Assembly: GCA_964034945.1 (NCBI GenBank)
Contig: OZ035962.1
Coordinates: 50,214,231-50,278,230 of the forward strand
Source: Chrysopilus asiliformis
Taxonomy: Eukaryota > Arthropoda > Insecta > Diptera > Rhagionidae
Direction of reading: 5' to 3'
DNA: 64,000 bases
Shown piece after piece: positions 1-9,884 of this stretch (its first letter is position 1; every line of letters starts with the position of its first letter). A program made the position numbers and the translations under genes. Under the pieces are notes generated by a model. It was not told where the DNA came from. It ran no database searches and was given only the letters and a program-made list of their open reading frames with translations.

Positions 1-871
1 AGAAATTACTTAAAACTCCAAAATAAACGGCTAGTGATTGTGATGCTCAGGCAGAACTTGGAAAAATCCTAGCTGTGGTCAGCCAAATTGGTGGATTTAA
101 TAAATTGACCACGCGAAGAAAATTTCCGGACACCTAACCAAACCTTTGAATTTTACACGAATTAAATTAAACATTTAGGTTTACAGAAAACGCACTTACG
201 CTATTTCTCACGAAATCACGATCGGCTGGCGAGGATTCAAAATAAATTATTTCACCAAAAAAATTAATTCCTTTTCGAAAAAAAGGGAGGAAAAACCCCG
301 TCTATATTGCCTCGACCAATACTTTCCAGGAAATGGACCGAGATTTCCTCTCTTATTGGTAAAGTAGATAATTTCACGATTTGGTCGAAAACGACACATT
401 AAACCCACCCAGTTAGGCAATTTCATTAAGAACCATATTAAGAACTATGTTAGGTAAGTCCAATACAGAACTTTCATCCTTGAGGCAGTTTGGTTAAATG
501 ATCCAATTTACATCAGAAGATTGAATGACTCCAATAAGCAAAATGATCTAAAATACCTTCTTGAAGTTATCATATTGTGCAATTAAAAGTGCTGAACTAA
601 GCAAAAAAAAAAATCGATGTCTCCTGATCAATATTCAACTAAGTTCCTCAATTTTTTTTGTGTTTCTTATTTGATTAGAGTACAAATAAATTTTTAACCA
701 AAATTAATGAACGCTGTTGGCAGGGATCTCTACTTGAAGATGAGAAGACAAAAAAACGCTGTCTATAGAAATTAGTTTCAGAAATCAGTAATAGCTTCTG
801 GAAAGTTATTTGTTTATATTAATCCAGTTGTCAATTGGACGTGAAATTTTCGAAGTTTTTATTGTTTCCAG
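1..871. other. Unassigned AT-rich sequence
   Basis: I see no sustained reading frame, no RNA gene and no repeat shared with the rest of the window. It could be intronic or intergenic host DNA. Confidence 0.4.
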
Positions 872-956
872 TGCGTTTTGTATCGATATTGGATGGACCA
901 CAAATCGAGGATGCATTGCGACAGAAGAACGCGCTTATGGAGCCAAACTTAAGATA
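872..956 (+). other. Candidate short exon (weak)
   Basis: A pyrimidine stretch ending in CCAG (to 871) is followed by about 80 bases open in two frames. One ends in TAA and reads as a helix-like segment containing LDGPQIEDALRQK. The other runs on towards a weak donor-like AAGATAAGT. A second pyrimidine-rich CAG lies at 1009-1020. I recognise no protein. The composition is more codon-like than the flanks, but the case is weak and it could be chance or an old TE. Confidence 0.15.
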
Positions 957-1027
957 AGTCGAAAACTTATTTATATTTGTTAATTTAAAAAAAAAATTCC
1001 TTTTCTGTTTTTTTTCCAGGTGACTGC

Positions 1028-1207
1028 TACAAATTTTCGATGACTTTGTCGCATAAATTTTGCTGAATTTGCTGGATTTCGTTCGTTGTTGGCTTTGAGG
1101 GCATCAATTGTTTGCGGTTTATTCGCATAGACCTGCGATTTAAGATAGCCTTAAAGCAAGAAGTCTAAAGGCGTTAAATCGCACGATCTCGTTGGCCAGG
1201 TCACGTC
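1028..1207 (-). pseudogene. Tc1/mariner-like (IS630 superfamily) transposase C-terminal relic
   Basis: On the minus strand the frame reads a WPTRSCDLTPLDFLL block, then GYLKSQVYANKPQTIDALK, and ends KVIENL-stop. This is the familiar C-terminal end of a widespread insect transposase family, where the acid in TPLD is the third catalytic residue. The Trp normally found in the LLWGYLKS stretch is a stop codon here. No N-terminal part, terminal repeats or target duplication can be seen, so this is an isolated dead fragment of about 60 codons. Confidence 0.7.
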
Positions 1208-1504
1208 GCCGGCGCACCGTGGTTCAGGATTAAAATCCATTGGCCAAAATTCAATTTTTTTGTGATAACCAATTTGATTTTTTTAAATCAAATTTGATAG
1301 TAAATAGTTCAAAAGTCGGGAATAAAAATATTAGGTCAATATCTTTAAAAATGTGTCTTTGCGGAAGCATTGAAATAGAAACTTTTTTTAAATTTTGCCA
1401 AAAAGTAAATTTCTTGATTTTTTACCAACTTTAAGTGAACACAACTTTCACATTTTCTAAGATTTTACATTCGTTTTTTTTTATTTGAATGAGTAGATCT
1501 TTCC

Positions 1505-1755
1505 CTAAAATTCTGAGTTTATTTGGAACCTGAACTATTTTTAAGTTAATTATAATTAAATTTTTATTAGGAACACTTTTTTCATATAAATTTGAAGTTT
1601 GAAAGATCATAACTTTTGCCCGTCAACAGACGTCAAGTCGAAATTATTTCCAAGTTATAGCCACAACAATTACCTTTAATTCTATATATGATTTTGTTGC
1701 CGTACGTACCCGTATTGAGGCGCTAGCGGCGTTTTCATTAATCTATATATATATA
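1505..1755. repeat. Repeat family K, copy 1, first segment
   Basis: This segment is homologous to 13480-13540 plus 14408-14600. Shared landmarks are a GAGTTAATTATA-like stretch, TTTTTTCATATAAATTTGAAG, CCCGTCAACAGACGTCAAG and CAAGTTATAGCCACAACAAT. It is interrupted at about 1743-1755 by a TA run and element P1, and resumes at 5555. The complete K element is not defined and I see no coding capacity. Confidence 0.7.
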
Positions 1756-2120
1756 CTAGCAGACCCTACGTTGGCAGCTAAAAGTTTTTTGTCTAAATTT
1801 TAGAATGCCAAAAAACCATAAATAACTTAAAAAGTTTTGGGAAAAAATGTTATCCTTACAGAACCTTCCGTTTCGAATTTTGAAATTCCAACACTGGATT
1901 CGTGATCAGCGACCCCAAAAACCCCCTAATGCCGATCTTTCCCAGGAAAAACTGGAGAAAGGACATTTGCGTTATCCTTATAGGACCTTCCGTTTCGAAT
2001 TTTGAAAATCTAATACCGGAAAAATAGAAAAAAGGATATTTGTGTTATCCTTACAGGACCTTCCGTTTTGAATTTTTAAAATCTAATACCGGATTCGTGA
2101 TCAGCGACCCGAAAAACCCT

Positions 2121-3349
2121 ATCGAAAAGTATGGAAACAAAAAATATGGGATTAAAAAGGCGTAATTTAGTTTTTTTTTTAAGAAAAATTTTATAAAATT
2201 GGTTATTAAGTACATATTTCTTTATATGTATATACAACATTTCAAAAATATTTTTTATGTTTTTACGATTCGCCGCACTTTTGCCGCACTTTTGTTCTAA
2301 TATATCCATTACATTGTGAACAGTACTATTCTTTATAGTTTTCGAGATTTTTTGCCAGTCTTTTTTGAATTGCTCCATATCATTAGTTTCCAGACACATT
2401 TTCCGAAGGTTTCGCTTCATTATTGCCTAAAATTTTCCATTCAATGGTGTTTTTTGCATAGTGACATGATGCCAAATCTGCCCAAAACAACATAGATCCT
2501 TCGTGTCTTCGAATCATGGGCAGCAACCGTTTTTTTAGACACTCTTTGACGCACAAATCAGTCAACTGGTTCATCGTTGTGAAAAATGCAGATGATTTCA
2601 GGCCACATTCGCAAATTGCTTGCCATACCATCACTTAGGCTCCGAATTTTTCCACCTGAATCGACTTTTGTGCTTCGTTTATATCGTCCCCTCTTGCAAT
2701 CGTAAAGTACTGAGGTCCTGGTAATGTACGATAATCCATTTTAACGTACGTTTCATCATCCATAATGATGCATTGTTTTTTTTTTTTGGTTAAAATGGTG
2801 TCATACAATTTCCGAAGCCGCGGTTTCACGCAGGCTGCCTGTTTTTCGGTAAGTTTCGGTTGTCGTTGCTTCCGATTGGTCTTCATATTGTTACGCTTTT
2901 TGGCTAGCTGAACCATTTCAGCACTTGTTTTACATTTTTTCGCGACATCTCTAACCGAAACACTGCAATCACGCCGAATTGCTGCACAAATATTTTGATC
3001 CATTTTTTCGCGTCTAGGCCCTGGTTTTCTCCCAGTTTTTTTCTTATCCTCGAATGCCAGTTCCTCCCCAAACTTCTTGATGGCAGTAAAAATTGCTTTT
3101 AGCCTTACACCTTCCTGTTTTGTCACTGGCCTCATGTTGATGCCCTTTTCGAAATGCCATTTGTCAACAATCCTTTTTCGTTGCTCTACAGAAAGACCTC
3201 GTGTTTCGTAAAATAAAATTAAAATCGGATAGGGTAATTAAATTGTCAAACTCTCAGACGTTTTTTTGACTAAACAAATTTGACTAAAAAGCAACAGCAT
3301 GCTAATATTGGCTCATTGCAGTTGTTTTCATACTTTTCGATACAGTCTT
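2121..3349 (-). mobile_element. DD37E-type mariner inside P1 (copy 1)
   Basis: The right terminal repeat CTTTTCGATACAGTCTT is followed by TA (3350-3351). At the left end about 9 bp, including the start of the terminal repeat, are lost compared with the intact copy at 45532-46831. The element lies in module Pa at exactly the same position as the copy in P2, so both descend from one insertion. An internal deletion of roughly 80 bp (near 2432) removes the region just before the third catalytic residue. Confidence 0.8.
2190..3175 (-). pseudogene. DD37E mariner transposase, broken (copy 1)
   Basis: Frames on the minus strand give an N-terminal helix-turn-helix region (EQRKRIVDKWHFEKG at the start, a basic GRKPGPRR linker, then SVSVRDVAKKC). 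The first catalytic Asp is in IIMDDETYVKMD and the second in LFWADLASCHYAK. A TAA interrupts KFGA-stop-VMVWQAI and a TAG replaces the Trp after PIEKF in the other copy. The stretch containing the third acidic residue is deleted here. The C-terminal CLETNDMEQFKKDWQKISK block survives. The TAA is also present in copy 2, so it predates the duplication. Confidence 0.75.
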
Positions 3350-3833
3350 TATTTTGCCAATTTTTCCGGGGAAAAATGGGAAAAAGGATATTTGCGTTAT
3401 CCTTGCAGGACCTTCCGTTTCGAATTTTTGAAAAACTAATACCGGATTCGTGATCAGCGACCCCAAAAACCCCATAATGGCCATTTTTCCGGGGAAAAAT
3501 GGGAAAAAGGATATTTTCGTTATCCTTACAGGACCTTCCGTTTCGAATTTTGAAATTCCAACACCAGATTCGTGATCAGTGACCCCAAAAACCCCATAAT
3601 GGCAATTTTTCCGGAGAAAAATGGGAAAAAGGATATTTGCGTTATCCTTACAGGACCTTCCGTTTCGAATTTTAAAATCTAACATAGCTAAAAACCTGCT
3701 CCTGGCAACGCAGATCATTTTGCAAAAAACCGCTTCAAAATCGGTCTAGTAGTTTTTAAGTTTTGTAATTTCAAACGGACAGACAGACCAACAAACCAAC
3801 AAACATCCATTTATATATATATAGATTTATACT

Positions 3834-5172
3834 CCATAGCAGACCCTTCATTGGCAGCTAAAAGTTTTTTGTATAAATTTTAGAATGCCAAAAAAACATA
3901 AATAACTTAAAAAGTTTTGGGAAAAAATGTTATCCTTACAGGACCTTCCGTTTCGAATTTTGAAAATATAATACCGAATTCGTGATCAGCGACCCCAAAA
4001 ACCCTATAATGCAAATTTTTCCGGGGAAGAATGGGAAAAAGGATATCTGTGTTATCCTTAGAGAACCTTCCGTTTCGAATTTTGAAAATCTAATATCGGA
4101 TTCGTGATCAGCGATTCCAAACATAATGCCAATTTTCCCGGGGAAAAATGAGAAAAAGGATATTTGTGTTATCCTTACAGAACCTTTCGTTTCAAATTTT
4201 GAAAGTCTAATACCGGATTCGTAATCAGCGACCCCAAAAACCCTATAATGCAAATTTTTCCGGGGAAAAATGGGAAAAAGGATATTTTCATTATCCTTAC
4301 AGGACCTTCCGTTTCGAATTTTGAAAATCTAATACCGGATTCGTGATCAGCGACCCCAAAAACCCTATAATGCAAATTTTTCCGGGGAAAAATGGGAATA
4401 AGGATATTTTTATTATCCTTACAGGACCTTCCGTTTCGAATTTTGAAAATCTAATACCGAATTCGTGATCAGCGACCCCAAAAACCCTATAATGCAAATT
4501 TTTCCGGGGAAAAATGGGAAAAAGGATATTTCCATTATCCTTACAGGACCTTCCGTTTCGAATTTTGAAAATCTAATACCGAATTCGTGATCAGCGACCC
4601 CAAAAACCCTATAATGCAAATTTTTCCCGGGAAAAATGGGAAAAAGGATATTTCCATTATCCTTACAGGACCTTCCGTTTCGAATTTTGAAAATCTAATA
4701 CCGGATTCGTGATCAGCGACCCCAAAAACCCTACAATGCAAATTTTTCTGGGGAAAAATGGGAAAAAGGATATTTTCATTATCCTTACAGGACCTTCCGT
4801 TTCGAATTTTGAAAATCTAATACCGGATTCGTGATCAGCGACCCCAAAAACCCTATAATGCAAATTTTTACGGGGAAAAATGGGAAAAAGGATATTTCCA
4901 TTATCCTTATAGGACCTTCCGTTTCGAATTTTGAAAATCTAATACCGAATTCGTGATCAGCGACCCCAAAAACCCTATAATGCAAATTTTTCCGGAGAAA
5001 AATGGGAAAAAGGATATTTTCATTATCCTTACAGGACCTTCCGTTTCGAATTTTAAAAATGTACACAGCTAAAAACCTGCTCCTGGCAACACAGATCATT
5101 TTGCAAAAAACCGCGTAAAAATCGGTCCAGTAGTTTTTGCGTTTTGTAATCTCAAACCAACCAACAAACCAG
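3834..5172. repeat. 122-bp tandem array of module Pb (copy 1)
   Basis: About nine head-to-tail units of 122 bp each contain CAGGACCTTCCGTTTCGAAT, GATTCGTGATCAGCGACCCC and CCGGGGAAAAATGGGAAAAA. The array begins after the TAGCAGACCC head and ends in the CTGCTCCTGGCAAC..AATCGGTCCAGTAGTTTTTG tail. Serial 66-codon minus-strand frames are produced by the period and are not genes. Confidence 0.85.
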
Positions 5173-5554
5173 CTCTGTTAGATTTTTAAAATTCGAAACG
5201 GTAGGTCCTGTAAGGATAATAAATATCCTTTTTCCCATTTTTCCTCACAAAAACTGGCTTTGGACGGTTTTCAGGGTCGCTGACCACTAATCCGGTATTA
5301 GATTTTCAAAATTCGAAACGGAAGGTCCTGTAAGGATAAAGCAAATATCCTTTTTCCGTTTTTCCCGGAAAAAATCTGCATAAGGGGGTTTCCGGGGTCA
5401 CTGATCGTGAATCCGGTGTTAGATTTTTCAAATTCTAAACGGAAGGGCCTGTAAGGATAACGTTTTTTCCGAAAAGTTTTTAAGTTATTTATGGTTTTTT
5501 GGCATTCTAAAATTTATACAAAAAACGTTAAGCTGTCAACGTAGGATATGCTAG
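5173..5554. repeat. Inverted half-module closing P1
   Basis: Reverse complement of array units followed by the P head sequence (AAAACTTTTCGG.. to ..GATATGCTAG). It forms the inverted partner of 1756-1870 and joins Pb abruptly after CCAACAAACCAG. Confidence 0.75.
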
Positions 5555-5671
5555 TTTTATGTAAAAAACAGGAAAGCAAAGTTGTGATATATTTTATTTA
5601 ATACAATTTCGAAGTGTTATAAAATGCTGGCTGGTTAAAACCTGCTCTTAGACGTCAATCTTTGTATTTTT
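5555..5671. repeat. Repeat family K, copy 1, second segment
   Basis: TTTTATGTAAAAAACAGGAA through GACGTCAATCTTTGTATTTT corresponds to 14597-14735 in K copy 2, where it is continuous with the first segment on one side and the third on the other. Confidence 0.75.
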
Positions 5672-7012
5672 AAAAGCTTTTATTTAGCTTGCTTTCGTGT
5701 CTGTCTGTCTGTCTGTCTGTTTGTCAGATCAAATCTTGCAACCCAATTTTGACCCACTTCCACTTGTCCGATTGACTTGAAATTTTGCACACTTATATAA
5801 GTCCGATGACAATACAATATTTTCACTACTTTGTCCTTGTAAGGATAACGGAAGGTCCTGTAAGGATAACGTGATTATCCTTTTCTCCAAATTTTCCGGA
5901 AAAAAATCCATTCTGGGGGTTTTTGGGGTCGCTGAATCCGAATCTGTCATTAAAAAGTCAGTAAGGATAACGGAAGGTCCTGTAAGGATAACGTGATTAT
6001 CCTTTTCTCCAAATTTTCTGGAAAAAAATCTATTCTGGGGGTTTTTGGAGTCGCTGAATCCGAATCTGTCATTAAAAAGTCAGTAAGGATAACGGAAGGT
6101 CCTGTAAGGATAACGTGATTATCCTTTTCTCCAAATTTTCCGGAGAAAAATCTATTCTGGGGGTTTTTGAGGTCGCTGAATCCGAATCTGTCATTAAAAA
6201 GTCAGTAAGGATAACGGAAGGTCCTGTAAGAATAACGTGATTATCCTTTTCTCCAAATTTTCTGGAAAAAAATCTATTCTGGGGGTTTTTGAGGTCACTG
6301 AATCCAAATCTGTCATTAAAAAATCTGTAAGGATAACGGAAGGTCCTGTAAGGATAACGTGATTATCCTTTTCTCCAAATTTTCCGGAAAAAAATCTATT
6401 CTGGGTGTTTTTGGGGTCGCTAAATCCGAATCTGCCATTAAAAAGTCTGTAAGGATAACGGAGTGTCCTGTAAGGATAACGTGATTATCCCTTTCTCCAA
6501 ATTTTCCGGAAAAAAATCTATTCTGGGGGTTTTTGGGGTCGCTGAATCCGAATCTGTCATTAAAAAGTCTGTAAGGATAACGGAAGGTCCTGTAAGGATA
6601 AGGTGATTATCCCTTTCTCCAAATTTTCCGGAAAAAAATCTATTCTGGGGGTTTTTGGGGTCGCTGAATACGATTCTCAAGTTAAAAAGCCTGTAAGGAC
6701 ATCTCAAATGTAAGGATATATATTCGAAGACTAAAAAGAACAAAATAAAAAAAATTAAAAAAAAAATTTTAAAAAAAGCTTTTATTAAAAAAGAATGCAC
6801 TAAAAAGAAAAAAATAATTTTCTGGACGCTGTGTATCACAAATATAAAAGCTTTTAAAAAGCGAGATAAAGCATAAAACAATAAAATAAAAACTTATCTC
6901 GCTTTTAAAAAGCTTTTATATTTGTGATACACAGCGTCCAGAAAATTATTTTTTTCTTTTTAGTGCATTCTTTTTTAATAAAAGCTTTCTTTAAAAAAAT
7001 TTTTTTTATTTT
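5672..7012. mobile_element. Foldback element S1 (tandem array plus giant palindrome)
   Basis: Order: AAAAGCTTTTATTTAGC, a (GTCT)n run, a unique leader (GATTGACTTGAAATTTTGCA, ATATAAGTCCGATGACAATA), about seven units of 121 bp (5829-6690), an AAGGATATATATTCGAAGAC block, then a long palindrome. K copy 2 at 14735 lacks it, which sets the boundaries. Two further copies lie at 16774-17749 and 32947-34164 with different unit numbers. No transposase is encoded, so it must be mobilised in trans if at all. Confidence 0.75.
6762..7008. repeat. S1 palindrome with ~107-bp arms
   Basis: Left arm 6762-6869 and right arm 6894-7008 are near-perfect reverse complements, including CTGGACGCTGTGTATCACAA and TTTTAAAAAGCGAGATAA, around a 24-nt AT-rich spacer. 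It could form a cruciform in DNA or a hairpin in RNA. Confidence 0.85.
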
Positions 7013-7175
7013 TTTTATAATTTTATGACCTGCATTGAAAGTGTTATGACAGACATATAGAGTTGGGGATTTCCCGAGAAAATCACAATCTCGAGATTCG
7101 GGATTTCCCGAAATATTAAAAACTTTAATTCTCGAGATTCGGACAGTTTTATGACATCTAGGTGTGCTACACAGG
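7013..7175. repeat. Repeat family K, copy 1, third segment
   Basis: ATAATTTTATGACCTGCATTG onward matches 14737-14800 of K copy 2. Local short repeats of an ATTCTCGAGATTCGGG type lie between 7080 and 7145. Confidence 0.6.
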
Positions 7176-7298
7176 TGCAGATAATATGTTGATTTGATAA
7201 TTATTGTGCTGGAAATTTGATCTTTAATTACCCGTAACAAGGATAACTTATGTACTATTAAGTTCACATATCTCTGCAAATAAATCGAGGGTTTTCCC

Positions 7299-7301
<3 letters not shown>

Positions 7302-7383
<82 letters not shown>
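7302..7383. repeat. (TA)n microsatellite
   Basis: About 40 uninterrupted TA dinucleotides. The long Tyr-Ile reading frame across it on the minus strand is an artefact of the repeat. Confidence 0.95.
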
Positions 7384-7385
<2 letters not shown>

Positions 7386-7408
7386 CAAGAATTACCCATA
7401 GAGAAATA

Positions 7409-7745
7409 TGCCACAAACAGTCCACAAAATATTATATCATGGCGAAGACATCATCAGAAATAATCTACTACCACTTTGAGATCTATCAGAAGAAGCTCAA
7501 GAAAAAAGGAATAAAAACTACAGGTATTTCAGAGAACATAACACCAGGAAAATGTCAAGGAATAGCGCAAATGAAGACTTATTTAACATATTGCTTGTAA
7601 CATCAGACCCATTTGTTTCGAGCATTAGACACCAATGGAAATCGCCACATTTGGAATTAGATGAAGAAACTAAAAAGTTATTACATGATACAAACCCCTC
7701 TCAAATTATAGATAAAATACAAGAATTACCCCTAGACAAAATTTA
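7409..7745 (+). pseudogene. C-terminal remnant of a TE-encoded protein
   Basis: A frame running from MPQTVHKILYHG through an in-frame TGA (after NNLLPL) and on to SEEAQEKRNKNYRYFREHNT, RKMSRNSANEDLFNILLVTS and PLDKI-stop. The SEEAQEKRNK..RYFREHNTRKMSR signature recurs at the end of uncharacterised transposon proteins in insects and cnidarians (family recollection only). The rest of the gene is absent. The surviving open part is 64 codons. I cannot name the superfamily. Confidence 0.4.
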
Positions 7746-8333
7746 ATTAACGATCGATGTTAATGAAATCTGTATTAATTTTAGTTAAAATGTTATTAAC
7801 TTACTTTAACAATAAATATACTATGTTTAACTACTTATAGAATTTCATAAAAATTTAATAATAGTAACAAAAAATCATATTTTATGATATTTCAAAATTA
7901 TTCAAATCAAAACAACTACTCTACTAAAGAATGAACAGAACATAAAAAGTTGAGTTTTATTTGACAATATCGCAGAAACTAGTTATCCGATTTTGATGAA
8001 ACTTTATGATAAATAAAGCTTGAAAACTCTTCTATTTAATAAAAAAACCGCATTTCAAAACTTTCAATGGATCAAAAGACATTGAATTTTGACCAATAGA
8101 AAACGATCTCGAACCACTGTGCGCCGGGCGATTCAGTTTCTAACTCATATGTTTGTAATTTTTCTGTTTTGTTATTACGCCATAAAATCCTATGTAAAGG
8201 AGTTTGTCTATACATTTTGTTTAGATCGCATGTGAAAACATTTATATTTCCTAAAATGCAAAGTGATTGCAAAACATGATTGCTGTACAACAGGACCTAT
8301 TAGCATTACATCATTTAATGATAATCGTGTTAA
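7746..8333. other. Unassigned AT-rich sequence
   Basis: No convincing frame or repeat seen. Confidence 0.4.
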
Positions 8334-8640
8334 CTATTTCGCGTCAAAAACACCACGTACTTTAGTTGTAGAACTTGAAGTCTTCGTCACTGCATTATAT
8401 GACAAATAATATTTTTGAATATTTTTTGAGTCCTGTGATTCGTCAATTACCTTCATATGGCCGGGTGATCTATATTCATTAACTACATTGCTATATTCTT
8501 GTATAAATATAGGATTCGTATCAAGTTTTTCTCGAGAGCCACAAAACGACTCAGAGCTTGATTTTTTGACTCTGAGATTGACATGATCGTCTTGAAGAGG
8601 AATGGAATCCATATAACAACCGGCATTGTCTTTAGACTAT
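8334..8640 (-). CDS. Candidate terminal exon, unknown protein
   Basis: A minus-strand frame of about 100 codons opens after a TCATAG that could serve as a splice acceptor and ends in TAG. The peptide is hydrophilic and rich in Ser, Asn, Lys and Asp (MDSIPLQDDHVNLRVKKSS near its start, STTKVRGVFDAK at its end). It has no transmembrane segment and resembles a cytoplasmic tail more than a TE product. An overlapping frame (8483-8743) is also open, so chance is possible. I do not recognise a family. The upstream pyrimidine tract is poor. Confidence 0.3.
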
Positions 8641-9004
8641 GATTACACACGGACTGAATAAATCGACTGCTTTGACCTCTTGTGATTACACGAGACAAAC
8701 TGAACCCCACACCGACAAGTGGAACAAATGAAAACTGGGCCATTTTTATTTCAGCAACATCGTGGTTAGAGTTAATTTATCGGAATTTCGGAGGATTGTG
8801 GGCGAAATTAAATTTATTAATAATTTTTATATTACTGATTGTATAAAGACAATAAAAGGGTGGAATTTTTCATAAATAAATATAGCACACGTAAATAAAA
8901 ACTATTCGAGATGCGCACGCTTTGGCGTCTACAAACCGAATGATTTTTTTCGAAACAAGAACCATGAATTGCAATGTGTGTTGTAAATTCGGAATTATTT
9001 AAAG

Positions 9005-9249
9005 TTTATTAGATTTAATTGTTAGTTGTTACTAGTAGTGATTGATCAAACAATTAACAATTTATAAGTTGTAATTGTGCAGAACAGCGACTAACAGCTA
9101 ATTAATTGTTTATTGTGAAAGATACAATTAACAATTAATTAGTTATCAATTTGCAGAATTTACAATTACAATTGATTAATTACAATTAATAATAAAACTT
9201 TGATCGTTAATTGTTAATTTTTCTAACAATTACATTTTGCCCAACACTG
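9005..9249. mobile_element. hAT-J type terminal fragment
   Basis: An AT-rich tract of clustered CAATTAAC/GTTAATTG motifs ends in ACATTTTGCCCAACACTG, the same end as the hAT-like element at 44453-49092. Only one end is present. The clustered subterminal motifs are what hAT transposases typically bind (family knowledge). Confidence 0.6.
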
Positions 9250-9615
9250 GTATTAGGTAACCAGTATTAGTCCATAGATCAACCCAAGCATCCCTTTCTT
9301 TCTTATCGGCTTACCGATTCATCTATATTTCTGTATATTTTTGGTCTGTTCGCCTATAACTTGAGAACCACTTAATCGATTGGCTGAACATTGTCTGTGT
9401 TTAGAACACCACCGCGATCCCTGGATTTAAATCTAATACAAAATCGATAAAAGTATAAAGCAGCACCATATAAGATCAAAAAAGCAACTCGAAATTGGTT
9501 TAGAATTAAATTGAAACTCAATCTTTTATTTATAGAAAGAAATTATATTTCCTTCATATACTTTTGTCCATTAATAACCAAATGAGATTTAACAAGTTTT
9601 TTTTTTGTTTCATAG

Positions 9616-9736
9616 GTATTTACCATGAAATGGGTGGATGAAGAGAATGATCCGTGCACGCTTTCAACTCAAATCGAATTGGATGAGGCTTTACGTTTGT
9701 ATGAAATCAATCGTGATTCGGAACTTGTTATTCACG
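9616..9736 (+). CDS. aPKC: Atypical protein kinase C, PB1-domain exon
   Basis: An acceptor (TTTTTTTTGTTTCATAG, ending 9615) and a consensus donor (G|GTAAGTG from 9737) bound a 121-bp exon in phase 0 in, phase 1 out. It encodes [20 protein letters not shown] followed by [20 protein letters not shown]. This is the second half of the PB1 domain of aPKC (iota/zeta class), including the acidic DEENDP loop of the OPCA motif that binds Par-6. The next residue in the family is Val, matching the G left at the donor. aPKC is a Ser/Thr kinase of the Par polarity complex at the apical cortex. No other exon of it was found here, so the surrounding TE-filled DNA would be intron of this gene. A processed copy is excluded by the splice sites. 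I cannot tell whether the gene is intact beyond this exon. Confidence 0.82.
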
Positions 9737-9884
9737 GTAAGTGCATTAACATTCGCGAAATGTGTATAATGTGTTAAAAGGTATCGTAGATGAAAAAACA
9801 CCACAGGTAATTTGTTTTCGTATAACTTTTCAGATATCTAAACATAACAAAAGCTATAATTGCCAGTCTGGCAAATATTGAAAA

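Larger units (their letters stand above)
1756..5554. mobile_element. Foldback-like composite P1 with long inverted ends
   Basis: The left end CTAGCAGACCCTACGTTGGC and the right end (read in reverse CTAGCATATCCTACGTTGAC) are inverted copies for at least 100 bp, continuing into the same array sequence. Inside lie module Pa (1756-about 3825, holding a mariner), module Pb (about 3834-5172, a 122-bp array) and an inverted half-module (5173-5554). Both Pa and Pb begin TAGCAGACCC and end with an AAAACCGCGT..AATCGGTC..TATATATATAGAT tail. K copy 2 shows the empty site. A second copy of Pa plus Pb lies at 45166-48798. The superfamily is unknown; a Foldback-type or Helitron-like origin is possible. Confidence 0.65.

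Noticed and set aside
871..956. Upstream exon of aPKC
   Set aside because: The peptides in the two open frames do not resemble the N-terminal half of the PB1 domain; kept only as an unassigned exon candidate.
3936..5099. Serial 66-105 codon minus-strand frames at 122-bp spacing (also 47540-48780)
   Set aside because: They are produced by the tandem array period; every unit gives the same peptide with no independent coding evidence.
3834..5172. Array might be a CRISPR-like repeat/spacer structure
   Set aside because: The whole 122-bp unit repeats with no unique spacers, and the DNA is eukaryotic.
6905..7414. 169-codon frame rich in Tyr-Ile
   Set aside because: Translation of the (TA)n microsatellite and of the S1 palindrome arm.
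8483..8743. DNA polymerase-like segment (GVGFSLSRVITRG)
   Set aside because: The resemblance to a polymerase family B segment is a few residues only and the following motifs are absent.
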